From contig CM046442.1 of assembly GCA_025506515.1 (NCBI GenBank), positions 108,531,706 through 108,595,705 on the forward strand: DNA of 64,000 nucleotides, given 5' to 3'. Positions 1 to 11,343 of the stretch are shown here, piece after piece; position 1 is the first letter of the stretch; each line of letters starts with the position of its first letter. The notes under the pieces were generated by a model that did no database searches, was not told where the DNA came from, and was given only the letters and a program-made list of their open reading frames with translations. A program made the translations under genes and the position numbers. Origin of the DNA: Flaveria trinervia (taxonomy: Eukaryota > Streptophyta > Magnoliopsida > Asterales > Asteraceae).

Positions 1-1115
1 AGTATTTAAGTAATTTACTTTTGTAATTCTCATTTTGATAAATTTGTTAAAATTAAATTAATAAATCTATTAAAATATAATTAATGTCGTAGTTATATTA
101 AAAATTTATACTATTAAAGACTAGATATATTTTATAATTAGTTTTTTTGTCCTAGTTATTTTCAGAGCTAAAAGTAATATGCTTTTCTTTACAAATAAAA
201 TAAAGAATGTGTTTTGACATTTTTAAATATCACATTGAAACTATTAACCATGGATAATGATGGTAAACTTAACAATCTAAAATCAAATGTTATAAAAGCT
301 TAGATTACCTCTGGTAGTAACATTGTACATCGTTCCAAGATTTGTTTGACACATTCAGAAAAAGTAATTTAGTTTAGGTTTAAAAGAAGACAGTTTTCTC
401 AAGTCGTAATTTTCGCTATAACAATTAACAAAAATCAAGTGCAATCTATGTCGAGAGTTAGGTTGTGCTTGAAAGAGCTTTTTGTTATGCGTTATCAACT
501 TTACATCCCATTATCAAGGGTGAAGAGTAGAGATGTATTGAAACTAATAGTTTAAGATAAGAAAAACAAGACTACAATGTTACGACAAATGTAAATTACA
601 AAGACCTTTTTACATATCTATGATTTTACAAATTTTGAGGTGTAATTTTTGGATTTTTATGTGATGTAATCGATTTTATTACTCAAGATAGATATGAACG
701 TATACGTCTACTTTTAAGTTTTAATTGATCTGACACGTGTAATACACGTGTTACTAAAACTAGTGAAATATGAACCGATAACATAAGTAATAATGGATAT
801 ACTCTAATGTATATGAACATATTTTACGTAATATACCAGGTAAAAATGCATACAAATTTTTTTTATTATAAAAAAGGTGAAAATGGGCTTAATTTTGTAT
901 GCATTTATCATCGCACACAAAAACGAGGCTATGTAGTTCATTGTCGGTACAGTTAAAAACATGCATATAAGCAGATTGATATATTATGTGGATATTTGTT
1001 GTAATTTTCTTTGTTTTAAGGTATATAGATAGCTGACTTAGATTGAATATTATATGTGCCCATGATGATGTAATTTAAATATTTGAGATATATAATTAGG
1101 ATCTTTGAAATATAC
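1..1115. other. AT-rich stretch beyond the sixth neprosin exon
   Basis: No convincing coding exon is seen on either strand. Neprosin proteins normally continue after the sixth exon with a segment containing a Trp-Trp pair, and no minus-strand TGGTGG occurs here. This stretch is therefore either a long last intron with the final exon outside the window, or the gene is truncated. A Helitron-like 3' terminus lies inside it (731-763). Confidence 0.6.
731..763 (+). mobile_element. Helitron-like 3' terminus
   Basis: An inverted repeat built on ACACGTGT (733-751) is followed nine bases later by CTAG and then a T. Plant Helitrons end in a short hairpin followed about 10 bases later by CTRR and insert between A and T. 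The matching 5' end is not recognised and may lie outside the window. Two adjacent CACGTG palindromes (G-box-like) could explain the symmetry instead. Confidence 0.33.
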
Positions 1116-2475
1116 CTTCCAAATAAGTATGGTGATTTCATACTGCGAGCCATTAACTTGTGAAATAGGAGATATGGTGCCTCCAATTGCAATCTCATTG
1201 TTTGTTTGAATAAACCCAGGGCAACCAATATTGTAACATCCAGTAGTATTATATCCATCACTCTGCAAAATATAATTAATAAACTTAAAACAATCTTAAA
1301 TTTAAAGTTACAACAAGTTTACATAAACTTACAGTCCAGTAGATGAAGAGTCTCGTGTTGGTGTCTCCATTATATAACTCTGGATCCACCTATTTCAAAG
1401 TCGAGCATGCAAACTCTTAAGTTCAATATTTAGTTTGTTTTACTAATTTTATTAATACTTCTAGCTATGTTGTGGGTCTTTGTTATTCTTGAAATATATC
1501 AAAAGCTCGTTATATGTTTTACTTATTTGATACGAAGCATTAATGAAGAAGAACTCACGTGCCAACCGGTTTCAATGGTATTTATATTTGATTGAGGACC
1601 TCCTACTATCCATAGTTGGCTCAAACTAAATTCGTTGAATTCTTGAACCTTTGGGTTCCAAAGATTAAATGTTGCTTCTGTTCCATAAAAAAGACCTTCG
1701 GCATATGCAAATGCATACTAACAAAGACTCAAATTCAAGATCATGAAGATTATGAAAACAAAGATGTATACAACATGTCAACGCACAAAGGCTGTAGAGG
1801 CCGTTTACCTCATGATCATTGCTCACATTAGTGAGATTAGGATCAACGGAGTTCGGTTGAGCAACATGAAGACTTTTCTTCTTCTTCCCATAGTTTATTC
1901 TTAGAACGGGGACAGTCCCTTTCGGGCATTTTCCATTTGAATGCCATAGTTGATTTATTGCTTTCTTTGATGATGAGGTTATTCGTCCAACTTTTGAAGC
2001 ATTCGTCTTGAAGTTATTTTCCTTTACCCAGTTTGGATAATAACTTGGTTTCATCTATAATATAGAAATTAGTATTCTTTAACTCAGTTTAAATATGACT
2101 GCATGCATGAGGAGAAGGAAACCAAACCTTAATGGTATGATTTTTGAGAAGTGGATGATCAAAAGCTGGTTGATGAGAGATATGAACACAATCAATTATA
2201 TCACCATCAGGACTCTATACAAGAAATTCACAAAATATGACGACCCATTAGTTGATATTTGAGAAGAATAGAGAAACTTAATTAGAATAAATTAAAGAAA
2301 TATCATGGACCTTAATGGATTTAACTGGGGGTATATTTAAACTATTCAAATGTTTCATAACTTTAACTTTCTCGATAGAAATAGGAGACCTATTTCTGCC
2401 AGCATAACATAAATGCACCACCATGAGCAAATGCAACACCACAATGAATCCAAAAAGCAGCTTGAACTCTGTCAT
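1116..2475 (-). CDS. Neprosin-family protein (DUF4409 + DUF239), 5' six exons
   Basis: Six exons join in frame: 2475-2311, 2214-2128, 2054-1809, 1717-1559, 1389-1333 and 1262-1116. They encode 287 codons. All five internal introns and the final donor use GT/AG and are phase 0. Exon 1 begins with a hydrophobic signal peptide ending near CYAG, implying secretion. Exons 2-3 form the neprosin activation peptide (SPDGDIIDCV; HQPAFDHPLLKNH; QLWHSNGKCPKGTVPVLR). Exons 4-6 form the start of the neprosin domain (YGTEATFNLWNP, LSQLWIVGG, GCPGFIQTNNEIAIGG, SQYEITILIWK). The family is named for a glutamic prolyl endopeptidase of pitcher plants; most plant members are uncharacterised secreted proteins. 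Exon 6 ends at a good donor (AAG/gtatat). Without splicing, translation would stop at 1050. The last exon is not in the window, so the gene is partial or truncated. Structure is very sure; activity is not known. Confidence 0.9.
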
Positions 2476-2627
2476 TTTTTGGCAAAGAATATATACCTCC
2501 TTAATGAACCTACAAAAATATTACCTTCAACTTCTACACATGCGAATGAGAAAGGAAGATGAGAAATATAAATACATACCGAAGTTAGTTTGCGTGTTAG
2601 GCTATGGTATGCACTTCACTGTAATGG

Positions 2628-2635
2628 TTTATATA
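2628..2635 (-). promoter_or_regulatory. TATA box of the neprosin gene
   Basis: On the minus strand the sequence reads CCCCTATATAAACC, about 155 bases upstream of the start codon at 2475. A start of transcription near 2600 would give a 5' leader of about 125 bases. Position and motif fit a plant TATA box; no transcript evidence is available. Confidence 0.5.
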
Positions 2636-2690
2636 GGGGCTGAAATGTGACCAAAAATTTTGAAAAGTCCGTATATATTATTATTAATTA

Positions 2691-3195
2691 ATAAATCAAG
2701 ATATATGTTGCTAAATGGTAGTGATAAGAGTTATTAGTTCATGCTAATATATATATGGTAGTGATAACAATTACATCATTCATTGCGTCGATCAAAATAG
2801 ATGTGTTAATTTGGTGTATACTATAGTTTCAGTCAACTTTTAAAAGACTTCAATTTTATATAATATACCTTTAACAATTGCTGGCTTTTGAATTTCCATA
2901 AGCTTAGACTTATATATTAATAGCAAAAACAAAGCTTTCACAGCTTACTAGCTTTATAAGTTTTTTTTTTAAAATGTGTCATATCGCTTCTTGTTATTAA
3001 TCTAAACAAATATGATAAGTTTTATTATAGATTATAGATTACTAATAAATCAAGAAATGTTACCAAAAGTTTGTGATAGATTTATTAGCTCATGTTATCT
3101 AAATTAAAGAAATTTACCGTCATTTCCGGTGTTGATCAAAATTGATTTGTTTGCCATATGTTGGTTTCAGACAACTTTTGAAAGACTTAGCTAAA
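2691..3195. repeat. Degenerate direct duplication upstream of the neprosin gene
   Basis: Two diverged copies lie at about 2691-2860 and 3043-3195. Both run from ATAAATCAAGA through a gatAGaTTATTAGyTCATG segment and a GATCAAAAT segment to GTTTCAG.CAACTTTT.AAAGACTT. They are old, with many substitutions and indels. Otherwise 2640-3235 holds no gene. Confidence 0.55.
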
Positions 3196-3504
3196 ACGTC
3201 AAATTAACAACAAATTACACATAGGGGGATAGATGCACTACACGAAATAATTTTTTTTTGCAATTACATTTTTTTTCATTTTTAGGCATTAAATATAGTC
3301 TTCATAACCTATTGCGATGAAATTTGGTCTCCATTGTTTCGTCACTATTTCTCTATTATATCACGCCAATATTTTCGTTGCGATAGATGAACCTATAACG
3401 ACAAATTATCGTTGCAACAAAGTTGTTTTTATATATATATATATTCCAAAAGATAAAAATAATCTTTAATTACAGAAAATATTCCTTGTTGCAATTAAAT
3501 ATGT

Positions 3505-4252
3505 TCCTATACTCTATAACTTCTAATAAAGCAAATTTTTTTTGCCACTTGTCATTTCCTTAACTTATATTTTTGTCATTTGTCAATTTTTTAGAGATTC
3601 ATAAATTAATTTTCCCTCCAAAAGGGTATTATAGTAATTTAAATATTTATATAAATTTCTCTTTCTTATTAAAATAAATCTTATTAATTGTTATGTTTCT
3701 CTCTCTTATTTAATTTAAACAAATAAAAATATCTTTTTAGAATAGATTTTATAAAAGAAATTAAAAATCACATCTTTTTATCAAAATGTAAATAACAAGA
3801 AAACTAAAGTTTTATATAACATAAAATTTTCTAAAACACTAAACAATTTTAAACAAAATATTTTAAGTTGTTTTGTTTTTTTTATAAAATATAAACAGGT
3901 AAATATTTTAAAATAATCTTATTAAAACAACCATAATAATTACAAACCAGAATTTTTTAAAAATAAAATTTTATAAAAAAATATTTTATAATAAATCTTA
4001 AAACGAATGTTTAAAAATGAAAGTTTTTACATAAGAGAGTTAAAAAAATGATATAATTTTTTTACTTCTTGACCTAAAGTGTATGTAACTTTAACTATAT
4101 TTTACATTAAAATATTATATTTAAAGTAGCTATTTATATGTAATTAACATAATATTTTATATTCAAAAATGATTTTATAATGCATAAGTTTTTATTAATA
4201 ATAATTTAATATTTTGTTTATTCAATCCGTGTATTACACGGGAAATAACCTA
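3505..4252 (+). mobile_element. Small non-autonomous Helitron-like element
   Basis: The stretch starts with TCCTATACTCTATAAC and ends with a perfect hairpin, CCGTGTATTACACGG (4227-4241), then GAAATAACCTA. Plant Helitrons have a 5' TC, a GC-rich 3' hairpin and a CTRR end; here the last four bases are CTAT, one mismatch. The body is very AT-rich and has no coding potential. It lies between two stretches with CACTA subterminal motifs, consistent with nesting. Boundaries are approximate. Confidence 0.42.
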
Positions 4253-4439
4253 TTAACATATATAGCGACGAAATTTAGTATCAGTAGTAATTATTTTATT
4301 TTAAAAAATATTTTTTGAGATTATTAAAATAAACAAATCTACAAAATCCATAAATTTTCCAACAATTATAATTTTAATATTATTAAACATAGAAATTGAA
4401 AATAATAACATTAGTCAAATACAATTACCCAAATAAACA

Positions 4440-4742
4440 CAACAAACTAATCATATTGATGATTTTCTTCATTACGAGACGAGTCTGGAAGCTGCGTTTT
4501 GGTTAGAAATAATATTTGATTTATTTGTTATTGCAACCATGCATTATGTTGTTACGACTCCGCTATAGCTTGATATTTTCTTTCAAAATGTTCTCTCGCT
4601 TGTTGATTCTCTTCATCCATATCTATACTAGGGAACATGTCTGGAGTTATATTTTTCACTGTTCGACCAACGCTTCGTATATGTGACCAATAAGAACCTA
4701 AAGCTTCTCAGAGACATAAAAACTCACCCACCAATGTCCTAT
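4440..4742 (-). pseudogene. Fragment of a plant transposase-associated ORF (possible)
   Basis: A minus-strand frame reads through the insertion point of the solo LTR (57495-57530 joined to 4742-4560). It contains RTLVGEFLCL, a TGA stop, EALGSYWSHI, then VKNITPDMFPSIDMDEENQQ and AREHFERKYQAIAES. It is then followed by stops. It resembles the C-terminal part of ORFs carried by CACTA elements, but I do not recognise it firmly. Its length and its stop codons indicate a dead remnant. Confidence 0.3.
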
Positions 4743-5156
4743 TGTCACACTCCTACCTATTGTTCATAGCTCATAGAATTAAATAAGTTGAAATAATATT
4801 AAATGCCATTTTCATTGAATAATACGAGACAATTAAGTCATTACAATACAACAAAGAATTAAACAACAACATAAGATATTTAATTAAACTAAGTCCAATG
4901 CCTATATGAGCAAGACGAATTCCTCAACTAGCAATCCTGAAACATGCTAAAAATAAATGGTCAACTTTGAAAGTTGGTAAGTTTCCATGGTTAAGCATAC
5001 ATATATATATATAAAAGTTTACAAGTAGCAATTCATGTCAATGGTTACGAATAAAGCAAGTTTATAGTTAACAAATAGCTACAATCAAACCTTGACCAAG
5101 ATATAAATTACAAGTTTATAACGATTAGCTAAGTGTACTTGATTCCCATTATAAAC
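4743..5156 (-). repeat. Solo gypsy LTR 'H', segment 1 of 3
   Basis: Begins TGTCACACTCCTACC and is preceded by CCTAT (4738-4742). The far end of the same LTR (…GGATGTTACA at 57494) is followed by CCTAT (57495-57499), a perfect five-base target-site duplication. It shows diverged similarity to A's LTR, e.g. GCTAAGTGTACTTG near the break. Element A is inserted after 5156. Confidence 0.8.
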
Positions 5157-7845
5157 TGTCACACCCCAACCTTGACGGCGGAAACGTCGAGGAGTGAGAG
5201 TTAAGATCGTTCACAGCCACATAACGCTATTATTAACCCAAATATAAATTAATCATAAAATTTAATTGTATCATTACAAGCTTAAGTCTCAAAGAAATAA
5301 AACCATAACATAAAAGATAACAAGTCATTTTAATTCACTTATTTATCTAGGTCCATTCCTAGATGTGTAAGCTTCAATGTGTAGAAATCAAACTTGGGCG
5401 TTTCCTGAAACATGTTTAAAATAAAAGGTCAACAACAATGTTGGTGAGCATTCCATAGTTTTAAATACATAGATTATATAAAAGATGGCAATCCAAGTCA
5501 TGAGTTAGTGAATAAAGTGATTAGGGATGTTATGAACAATGCAACAACCAAGCCTCGACAAAGTTTTACAAGTCTCAAATGTTTACAAGATTATACGATC
5601 AGCTAAGTGTACTTGGATCAACCAAAGTAGGCTTGTCTTGCCCGTAGATCTATGACTTCGCTGGGCTAGCAATAGTTAATAATTATACATATAACGCCAT
5701 AACATGGTGACCACAAAAGTTCAACTAACCACAACTTTGCATGATGATTTGCCATAAAGATTACAAGTCTCAAATAAGTTTACAAGTGCAATGATAATAA
5801 CTTAACATGTTTCACCCCAAAGTGTGTAAATAAGCAAAAAGGGGTATGGAAATACTCACATGGCTAAAAGTATAAGTATGAAGGTTAATAAGATTGATAA
5901 TAAACGTTGTTCCAAGGTGAACGTCACAAGGCACCTAAATGTATATATATACACAAGGTTAAAGTTTAATTATAATAAGTTTAACGTTTTAACGGGAACT
6001 AAGGTTTTAAGTGGAATTTGAGATGTTAATAATTAAATCCAACTAACATGGTAAATTTTGATTATGCTTTGAGTCAATATATTATTTAATCATTTTAATA
6101 CCAAGAAATAAAAGAAACCATTTGTAACAAGGTCTAAATATAATTTAAACAAACTTTTAAAATAACTCTTATTTTAAACAATAATATATACTTGTTATTT
6201 GAACAAGTAATGATTAGTGAGTTATAACGATATCAAATGTCTATTTTATAAGAAAAATAATTTAAATATATTATTTGAACAAACAACTATTTAGTAAATT
6301 AAAACAATATTTTAAGTTTAACTTATAAGAAATAATCTAAATATATTATTTGAACAAATAATGATTTAATAAGTTAATCAACATTAAAAAAATATTTTAT
6401 AAGAAATTGAACTAATTATATCATTTGTTTTATAAAAATATACGAGTATTATAAGAACATAAATTTTCAGAAATTGATTAAGTGACTTCAAAAATAATTT
6501 AAATTTACAAGATTGATTTTTATTAATTTTCAGAAATTTTCTATTTTTTAAAGGCTGCAAAAAAAACCCCAAAATATGTTGGAGGTCGCCGGGTTCGAAC
6601 CCGGGACCTCTAGTGTGGAATGCAAGTGGGGAACCAGTGAACCAAGGCTTCAACCGCGGTTGAAATTGGTTTCCAAAACTTAAAAGCAATGAACACAGAA
6701 CCCGCCCAAATTCACATGAACCCTAAGTTCCTTCGATCCCAAATTGACAGTTTAATCGATTCCAGGGGCATTGTTAACCATGGGGCTTTTGTTCCCCATG
6801 CTTAATCGATTGTATACATGTAAGCAATTTACCCGTTTGATTAACAATTGAAGGTGCACACGTCGATGAACGAGTCGCGACCGAGAGGTGAGGAAACGAT
6901 GTGTAAATGTTGATGATTATCCAATTAACTTCGTGTGGAGCTTCGGATGATGTTCACGATGTAAAGCCCTCTATCAATCCGCGGTTAGCAGGCTCTTATG
7001 GTGGTGTTCGAGTGGTTGCAGGTTCGCAGTTAAAGGGGTAGTTGAACTCGATGTTAGTGTTTGTTTCAGGTGAAATTGAGGCTGGTAATTGTTTACAGAT
7101 AGTTAATCTATTGTTTATGTGGGATTAATTGAATTATTATTGGATTTTAATGCTCGAGCGACTATGGAGTAAAAAGCTTCGGTTATGAGATCGTTTGATC
7201 TTAGTAACCGATGTTGTAAACCACGATTATGTTGTGCATTCAATTCGAGACATCCACACGAAGCGTTTAGGATCGGTTTTATTCCAAAATTGAGGGTTTC
7301 AAGTGGTTTTGGAGGTGGCCGGAGCCGCGGCCGGCGGTGGCCGGTGATCGGCCAGAAAAACGGGGATCAAAGGGGAGGGGGTTTGGGTTTTGTAAATCTA
7401 CATAAATGGTCCCTGAGGTTTAAAAGTTGATATTTAATGTGCAAACCTTTCTTTTAAGGTTTCTAAAATGACAACTAGGCCCCCTTGACTTTTAAATCAA
7501 GATTTTATACATTTTAAGTTTACTAATTCTTTATTATTAATAACTAAATTATTATAGTTAAATTATTCTTAGTTTATATTATTATTGTTATAATTTTATT
7601 ATTATCATTACTATTATTACTATTATTAGTGTTGTTAGTAACATAATTATTATTGCTCTTATAATTATTTATTGTTATTGTTATTATTGTTACTTATTAT
7701 TATCATAATTATTAGTTGATTAGAAAATTAAAGGCAACAAAGAATACGCATGTCAAATTCACAAGTTTCATAAATGACAAAATTAGCCCATACAAGAACT
7801 TAACAATGTTAACTTTAATTTAACCCAAAATTACAAGATGTTACA
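5157..7845 (-). repeat. Element A, 3' LTR (gypsy)
   Basis: 2,689 bases. On the minus strand it runs TGTAACATCTTG…GGGGTGTGACA and directly follows A's polypurine tract. It is nearly identical to 25045-27731. The flanking pentamers TAAAC (5152-5156) and TGAAC (27732-27736) differ at one base and are probably the target-site duplication. It contains a GC-rich patch (about 7310-7350), ATT/TTA-rich low complexity (about 7526-7720) and a tRNA-like segment (6589-6643). No gene is carried. Confidence 0.93.
6589..6643 (-). repeat. tRNA-like (T-arm/box B) segment in A-family LTR
   Basis: The 16-base palindrome CCGGGTTCGAACCCGG (6589-6604) contains GGTTCGAACCC, a good Pol III box B (consensus GGTTCGANTCC). 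On the minus strand GGTTCACTGGTTCC lies about 40 bases upstream, where box A would be. The same segment is at 26475-26490 in the other LTR, and a diverged version is in H (56176-56235). No full cloverleaf could be drawn, so this is not called a tRNA gene. Confidence 0.5.
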
Positions 7846-7891
7846 GTCTCCCTAACTTAAAAAGAATTTCGTCCCGAAATTAAGAATAAAA
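7846..7891 (-). other. Element A polypurine tract and upstream hairpin
   Basis: On the minus strand, after the pol stop, there is a perfect inverted repeat AATTTCGGGACGAAATT (7881-7865). Then TTAAGTTAGGGAGAC (7860-7846) abuts the LTR start TGTAACA. The purine-rich stretch is the plus-strand primer site. The same TTTCGGGACGAAA hairpin occurs twice in element B. Confidence 0.8.
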
Positions 7892-10800
7892 CTAAGAGAA
7901 CAAATGCGGGTATCTCTCCGTCATATGATCCTCACGCTCCCAAGTGAACTCAGCTCCACGTTTGTTTTCCCAACGGACTTTAACGATAGGTGTGGTAGTT
8001 GTTCGGGTCTTCTTCAGGGTGCGATCCATAATCTCAACAAGCTTCTCAACAAAATGCAATGACCCATAAATTTGAATTTCCTCTAGTGGAACATGCAAAT
8101 TTTCATCAGCCAAGCACTTCCTCAGGTTTGAGACATGGAAGACAGGATGAACTCCGCTAAGTTCAGAAGGTAGCTCCAGTTTGTAAGCCACTTTCCCAAT
8201 TCTTTTTCAGAATCTTGAAGGGTCCTACAAAACGTGGGGCTAACTTACCCTTCTTCCCAAAACGTACAACACCCTTCCACGGAGAGACCTTAAGAAGAAC
8301 CATGTCGTCGACTTGAAACTCCAACGGTTTGCGTTTTTTATCGGTATAACTCTTTTGGCAACTTCTAGCCACCTCGAGATTATTTCGAATTTTGGAAATT
8401 TTGTCGGTCGTTTCTTGAATAAGTTCCGGACCAGTGATAAGATTTTCCCCAACGTCAGTCCAACAGATTGGGGAACGGCATTTATGACCATACAAAGCCT
8501 CGAATGGTGCCATTTTGATACTTGAGTGATAACTATTGTTATATGAAAATTCCACGAGTGGTAAATGCGTATCCCAATCGCCACCAAAATCAAGGACACA
8601 AAGACGCAGTAGACCCTCGAGGGTTTGGATTGTTCGTTCGGTTTGACCATCAGTTTGAGGATGGTAAGCCGTACTTAAATCCAATTGAGTACCCAAGAGT
8701 TCTTGCATCGAAGACCAAAAGTGCGAAGTGAAACGAGCATCTCGATCGGAAATAATGTGCAACGACACACCATGATGACTCACAATTTCGTCAACATAGA
8801 TTCGAGCCAACCTTGAAACCTTGTACGTATCTCGTATAGGTATGAAATGTGCTGTCTTGGTCAAACGATCAACAATGACCCATATACTATCGTGACCACG
8901 AGGTGTAGGAGGTAACTTGGTTATGAAATCCATGGATATATGTTCCCATTTCCACATAGGGATTTCAGGTTGCTCAAGTAAACCACTTGGTCGTTGATGC
9001 TCGGCTTTGACTCTTGCACATATAAGACACTTGGAAACATAAGGCGCGATATCCTTTTTCATTCCAGGCCACCAATATTGACCACGCAGGTCCATGTACA
9101 TCTTATCGGAGCCAGGATGAATGGAATATTGGGTTTGATGAGCTTCGTTCATAATGAAGTGCCGAAGGTTGTCACGATTCGGGATCCAAAGTCGATTCAA
9201 GAAGTACCACATGCCATTCGGTTTTGTCTCCAGTTGTGACCGAACGTTAGACATCAAATCTTCATCTTTCCCTTCGTCGGTTAGTGCCGCTTGTTGAGCC
9301 TCGCGAATGCATAACTCGAGGTCACTATCGATCCTTATGTTTTGAAGCATGATTGTAGCCTCGTTGACATCCACATGAATTTCGGTATCAAATTCTCCTA
9401 GCGTATCAAACCATTGCCTTCGATCTCGAATTTCTTGAAGTGAGACAGTCTTGTTGTGGACCTTGCGACTTAGCGCATCGGCTACAACATTCGCCTTTCC
9501 AGGGTGATAGCGAATGTCGCAGTCGTATCGCTCATCAACTCAATCCAACGTCTTTGTCTCATGTTGAGATCCTTTTGATTGAACACATGTTGGAGGCTCT
9601 TATGATCGGTGTAGACTATGCATTGCGTCCCATATAAATAGTGTCGCCAAATCTTCAATGCGAAAACCACAGCACCAAGTTCAAGATCATGAGTGTGTAG
9701 TTCACTTCATGAACCTTCAATTGCCTCGATGCGTATGCTATAACTTTGCCTCGTTGCATGAGAACACAACCAAGACCTTGATTAGAAGCATCGCAATATA
9801 CAGTAAAGTCATCGTTTCCATCGGGAAGTGTGAGAATAGGAGCGTTACACAACTTGCATTTCAATGTCTCAAAAGCCTCTTCTTGCTCGGGGCCCCATTC
9901 AAAAAGTCGATTCTTTTGGGTTAATGCCGTTAACGGTTTAGCAATCTTCGAGAAATTAGCTATGAATCTACGGTAATATCCCGCTAAACCCAGGAAAGAA
10001 CGAACCTCGGTTGGGGTTGTGGGAACACACCAATTCTTCACAGCTTCAATTTTAGCAGGATCCACGTGGATTCCTTGGCTATTCACCACATGCCCTAAGA
10101 ATTGAACTTCTTCCAACCAAAATTCACACTTGGAAAGCTTGGCGTATAATTGCTCCTTCTTCAAAAGTCCAAGAACTTGTCGCAAGTGCGTCTCGTGATC
10201 GATTTTTGTCTTGGAATGAATAAGAATGTCATCGATAAACACGATCACGAACTTATCCAAATACGGTTTACATACTCAATTCATGAGATCCATGAACACA
10301 GCAGGCGCATTGGTCAAGCCAAAGGCATGACCTTGAACTCGTAGTGTCCATATCGAGTACAGAAAGCGGTCTTTGGAATGTCATCATCATGAACACGTAG
10401 TTGATGATACCCAGAACGTAGATCAATCTTTGAGAATTGAGTTGCTCCTTGGAGTTGGTCGAAGAGATCGTCGATTCGAGGAAGAGGGTATCGGTTTTTG
10501 ATAGTAAGCTTGTTGAGTCTCGGTAATCGATGCACATAAGAAATGAACCATCCTTCTTCTTTACAAATAGTACAGGTGCACCCAAGGTGATGAACTAGGG
10601 CGAATAAAACCTTATCGGTCAACTCTTGTAGTTGACTAGCGAGTTCTTGCATTTCAGAAGGTGCAAGACGATAAGGCGATTTAGCCACAGGGTTTGCACC
10701 AGGGATTAAATCAATCTTGTACTCAACTTCTCGCACGGGAGGTAATCCTTTAAGATCCGGGGAAAAACTTTAGGAAAGTCTCACAATAGGAATGTCCTTC

Positions 10801-11312
10801 AACTCCTTACCCTTGGCTTTCGTATTAACTACATATGCCATGAAAGCCATGTAGTTTTTACTTAGGCACTTACGGGCCTTGATGCAAGACATGAGTTTGA
10901 GTCTTTGAGATGATTTCTCCCTAAAGACCCTTAAGGTATCACCAGTTGGTAAAGGAATTCGGATACACTTCTCAAAACATAAAATTTCCGCACGTTGCTT
11001 GGCTAACCAATCCATACCAATGATAACATCAAAGCTTCCCAGATGCATGGGAATAAGGTCGACGAAGAATTCGTGTTCGTTAAGGCTCAAGGTGTAGTCA
11101 CGTATTACGACGTCAACGACAATAGATTTTCCATCGGCGACCTCGACCGTGAAAGATCTCTCCAGATTAACACGCGGTTTAGAAAGTATAGGCTCGAATT
11201 CCAAGGACACGAAACTCCTATCGGCACCCAAATCAAACAATACAGAATCATAATGATTATTTACAAGATACATACCTGTTTGGTAAAAATCCATTATTGG
11301 TATGATGAACAC
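7892..11312 (-). pseudogene. pol: Element A pol: protease, RT, RNase H, integrase, chromodomain-like tail (broken)
   Basis: Read right to left. Protease: LFDLGADRSF (the catalytic DTG is DLG) and IIGMDWL (11312-10770). RT: YRLAPSEMQELASQLQEL, YPLPRIDDLFDQLQG, VFIDDIL (10736-9950). RNase H: DASNQGLGCVLMQRG, TDHKSLQHVF (to about 9480). Integrase (9374-8170): HHCC finger, MDFITKLPP, ISDRDARF and TDGQTERTIQTLE, so the D,D,E triad is present. The tail has HPVFHVSNLRKC, IMDR and FTWEREDHM…YPHLF, like a degenerate chromodomain. Order and PBS fit a Tekay/Del-like chromovirus. It is broken by frameshifts (near 10600, 10260, 9500, 8180) and by a TGA after DLMN. It cannot encode a full polyprotein. Confidence 0.92.
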
Positions 11313-11343
11313 AGATAGGAAATTTTATAAGACAAGAGACGAT

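Larger units (their letters stand above)
3236..4742. mobile_element. Decayed CACTA-like (En/Spm) transposon remnant
   Basis: CACTACACGAAATAA at 3236-3250 resembles the CACTA terminal repeat of plant En/Spm transposons. It is followed by subterminal-type motifs such as GCGATGAAATTTGG, GCGATAGATGAA and AACGACAAATTATCG. After the inserted Helitron-like piece the same style resumes (TAGCGACGAAATTTAG near 4263). The opposite TAGTG end was not found. The remnant continues into the solo-LTR insertion site at 4742 and resumes after 57494. Confidence 0.45.

Noticed and set aside
5152..5156. Perfect target-site duplication for element A
   Set aside because: TAAAC and TGAAC differ at one base, so it is reported only as probable.
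6581..6660. tRNA gene in A's LTR
   Set aside because: Box A/B-like sequences and a T-arm-like palindrome are present, but no acceptor stem or complete cloverleaf could be paired.
7185..7430. Small Arg/Gly-rich protein in the A LTR
   Set aside because: It lies in a GC-rich part of an LTR; the other LTR copy has a one-base deletion in the same tract that breaks the frame.
7500..7730. ATT/TTA microsatellite as a separate locus
   Set aside because: It is an imperfect low-complexity part of A's LTR, present in both LTR copies.
8240..9240. Other open frames overlapping A's integrase on both strands
   Set aside because: They are shadows; only the minus-strand integrase frame has domain motifs.
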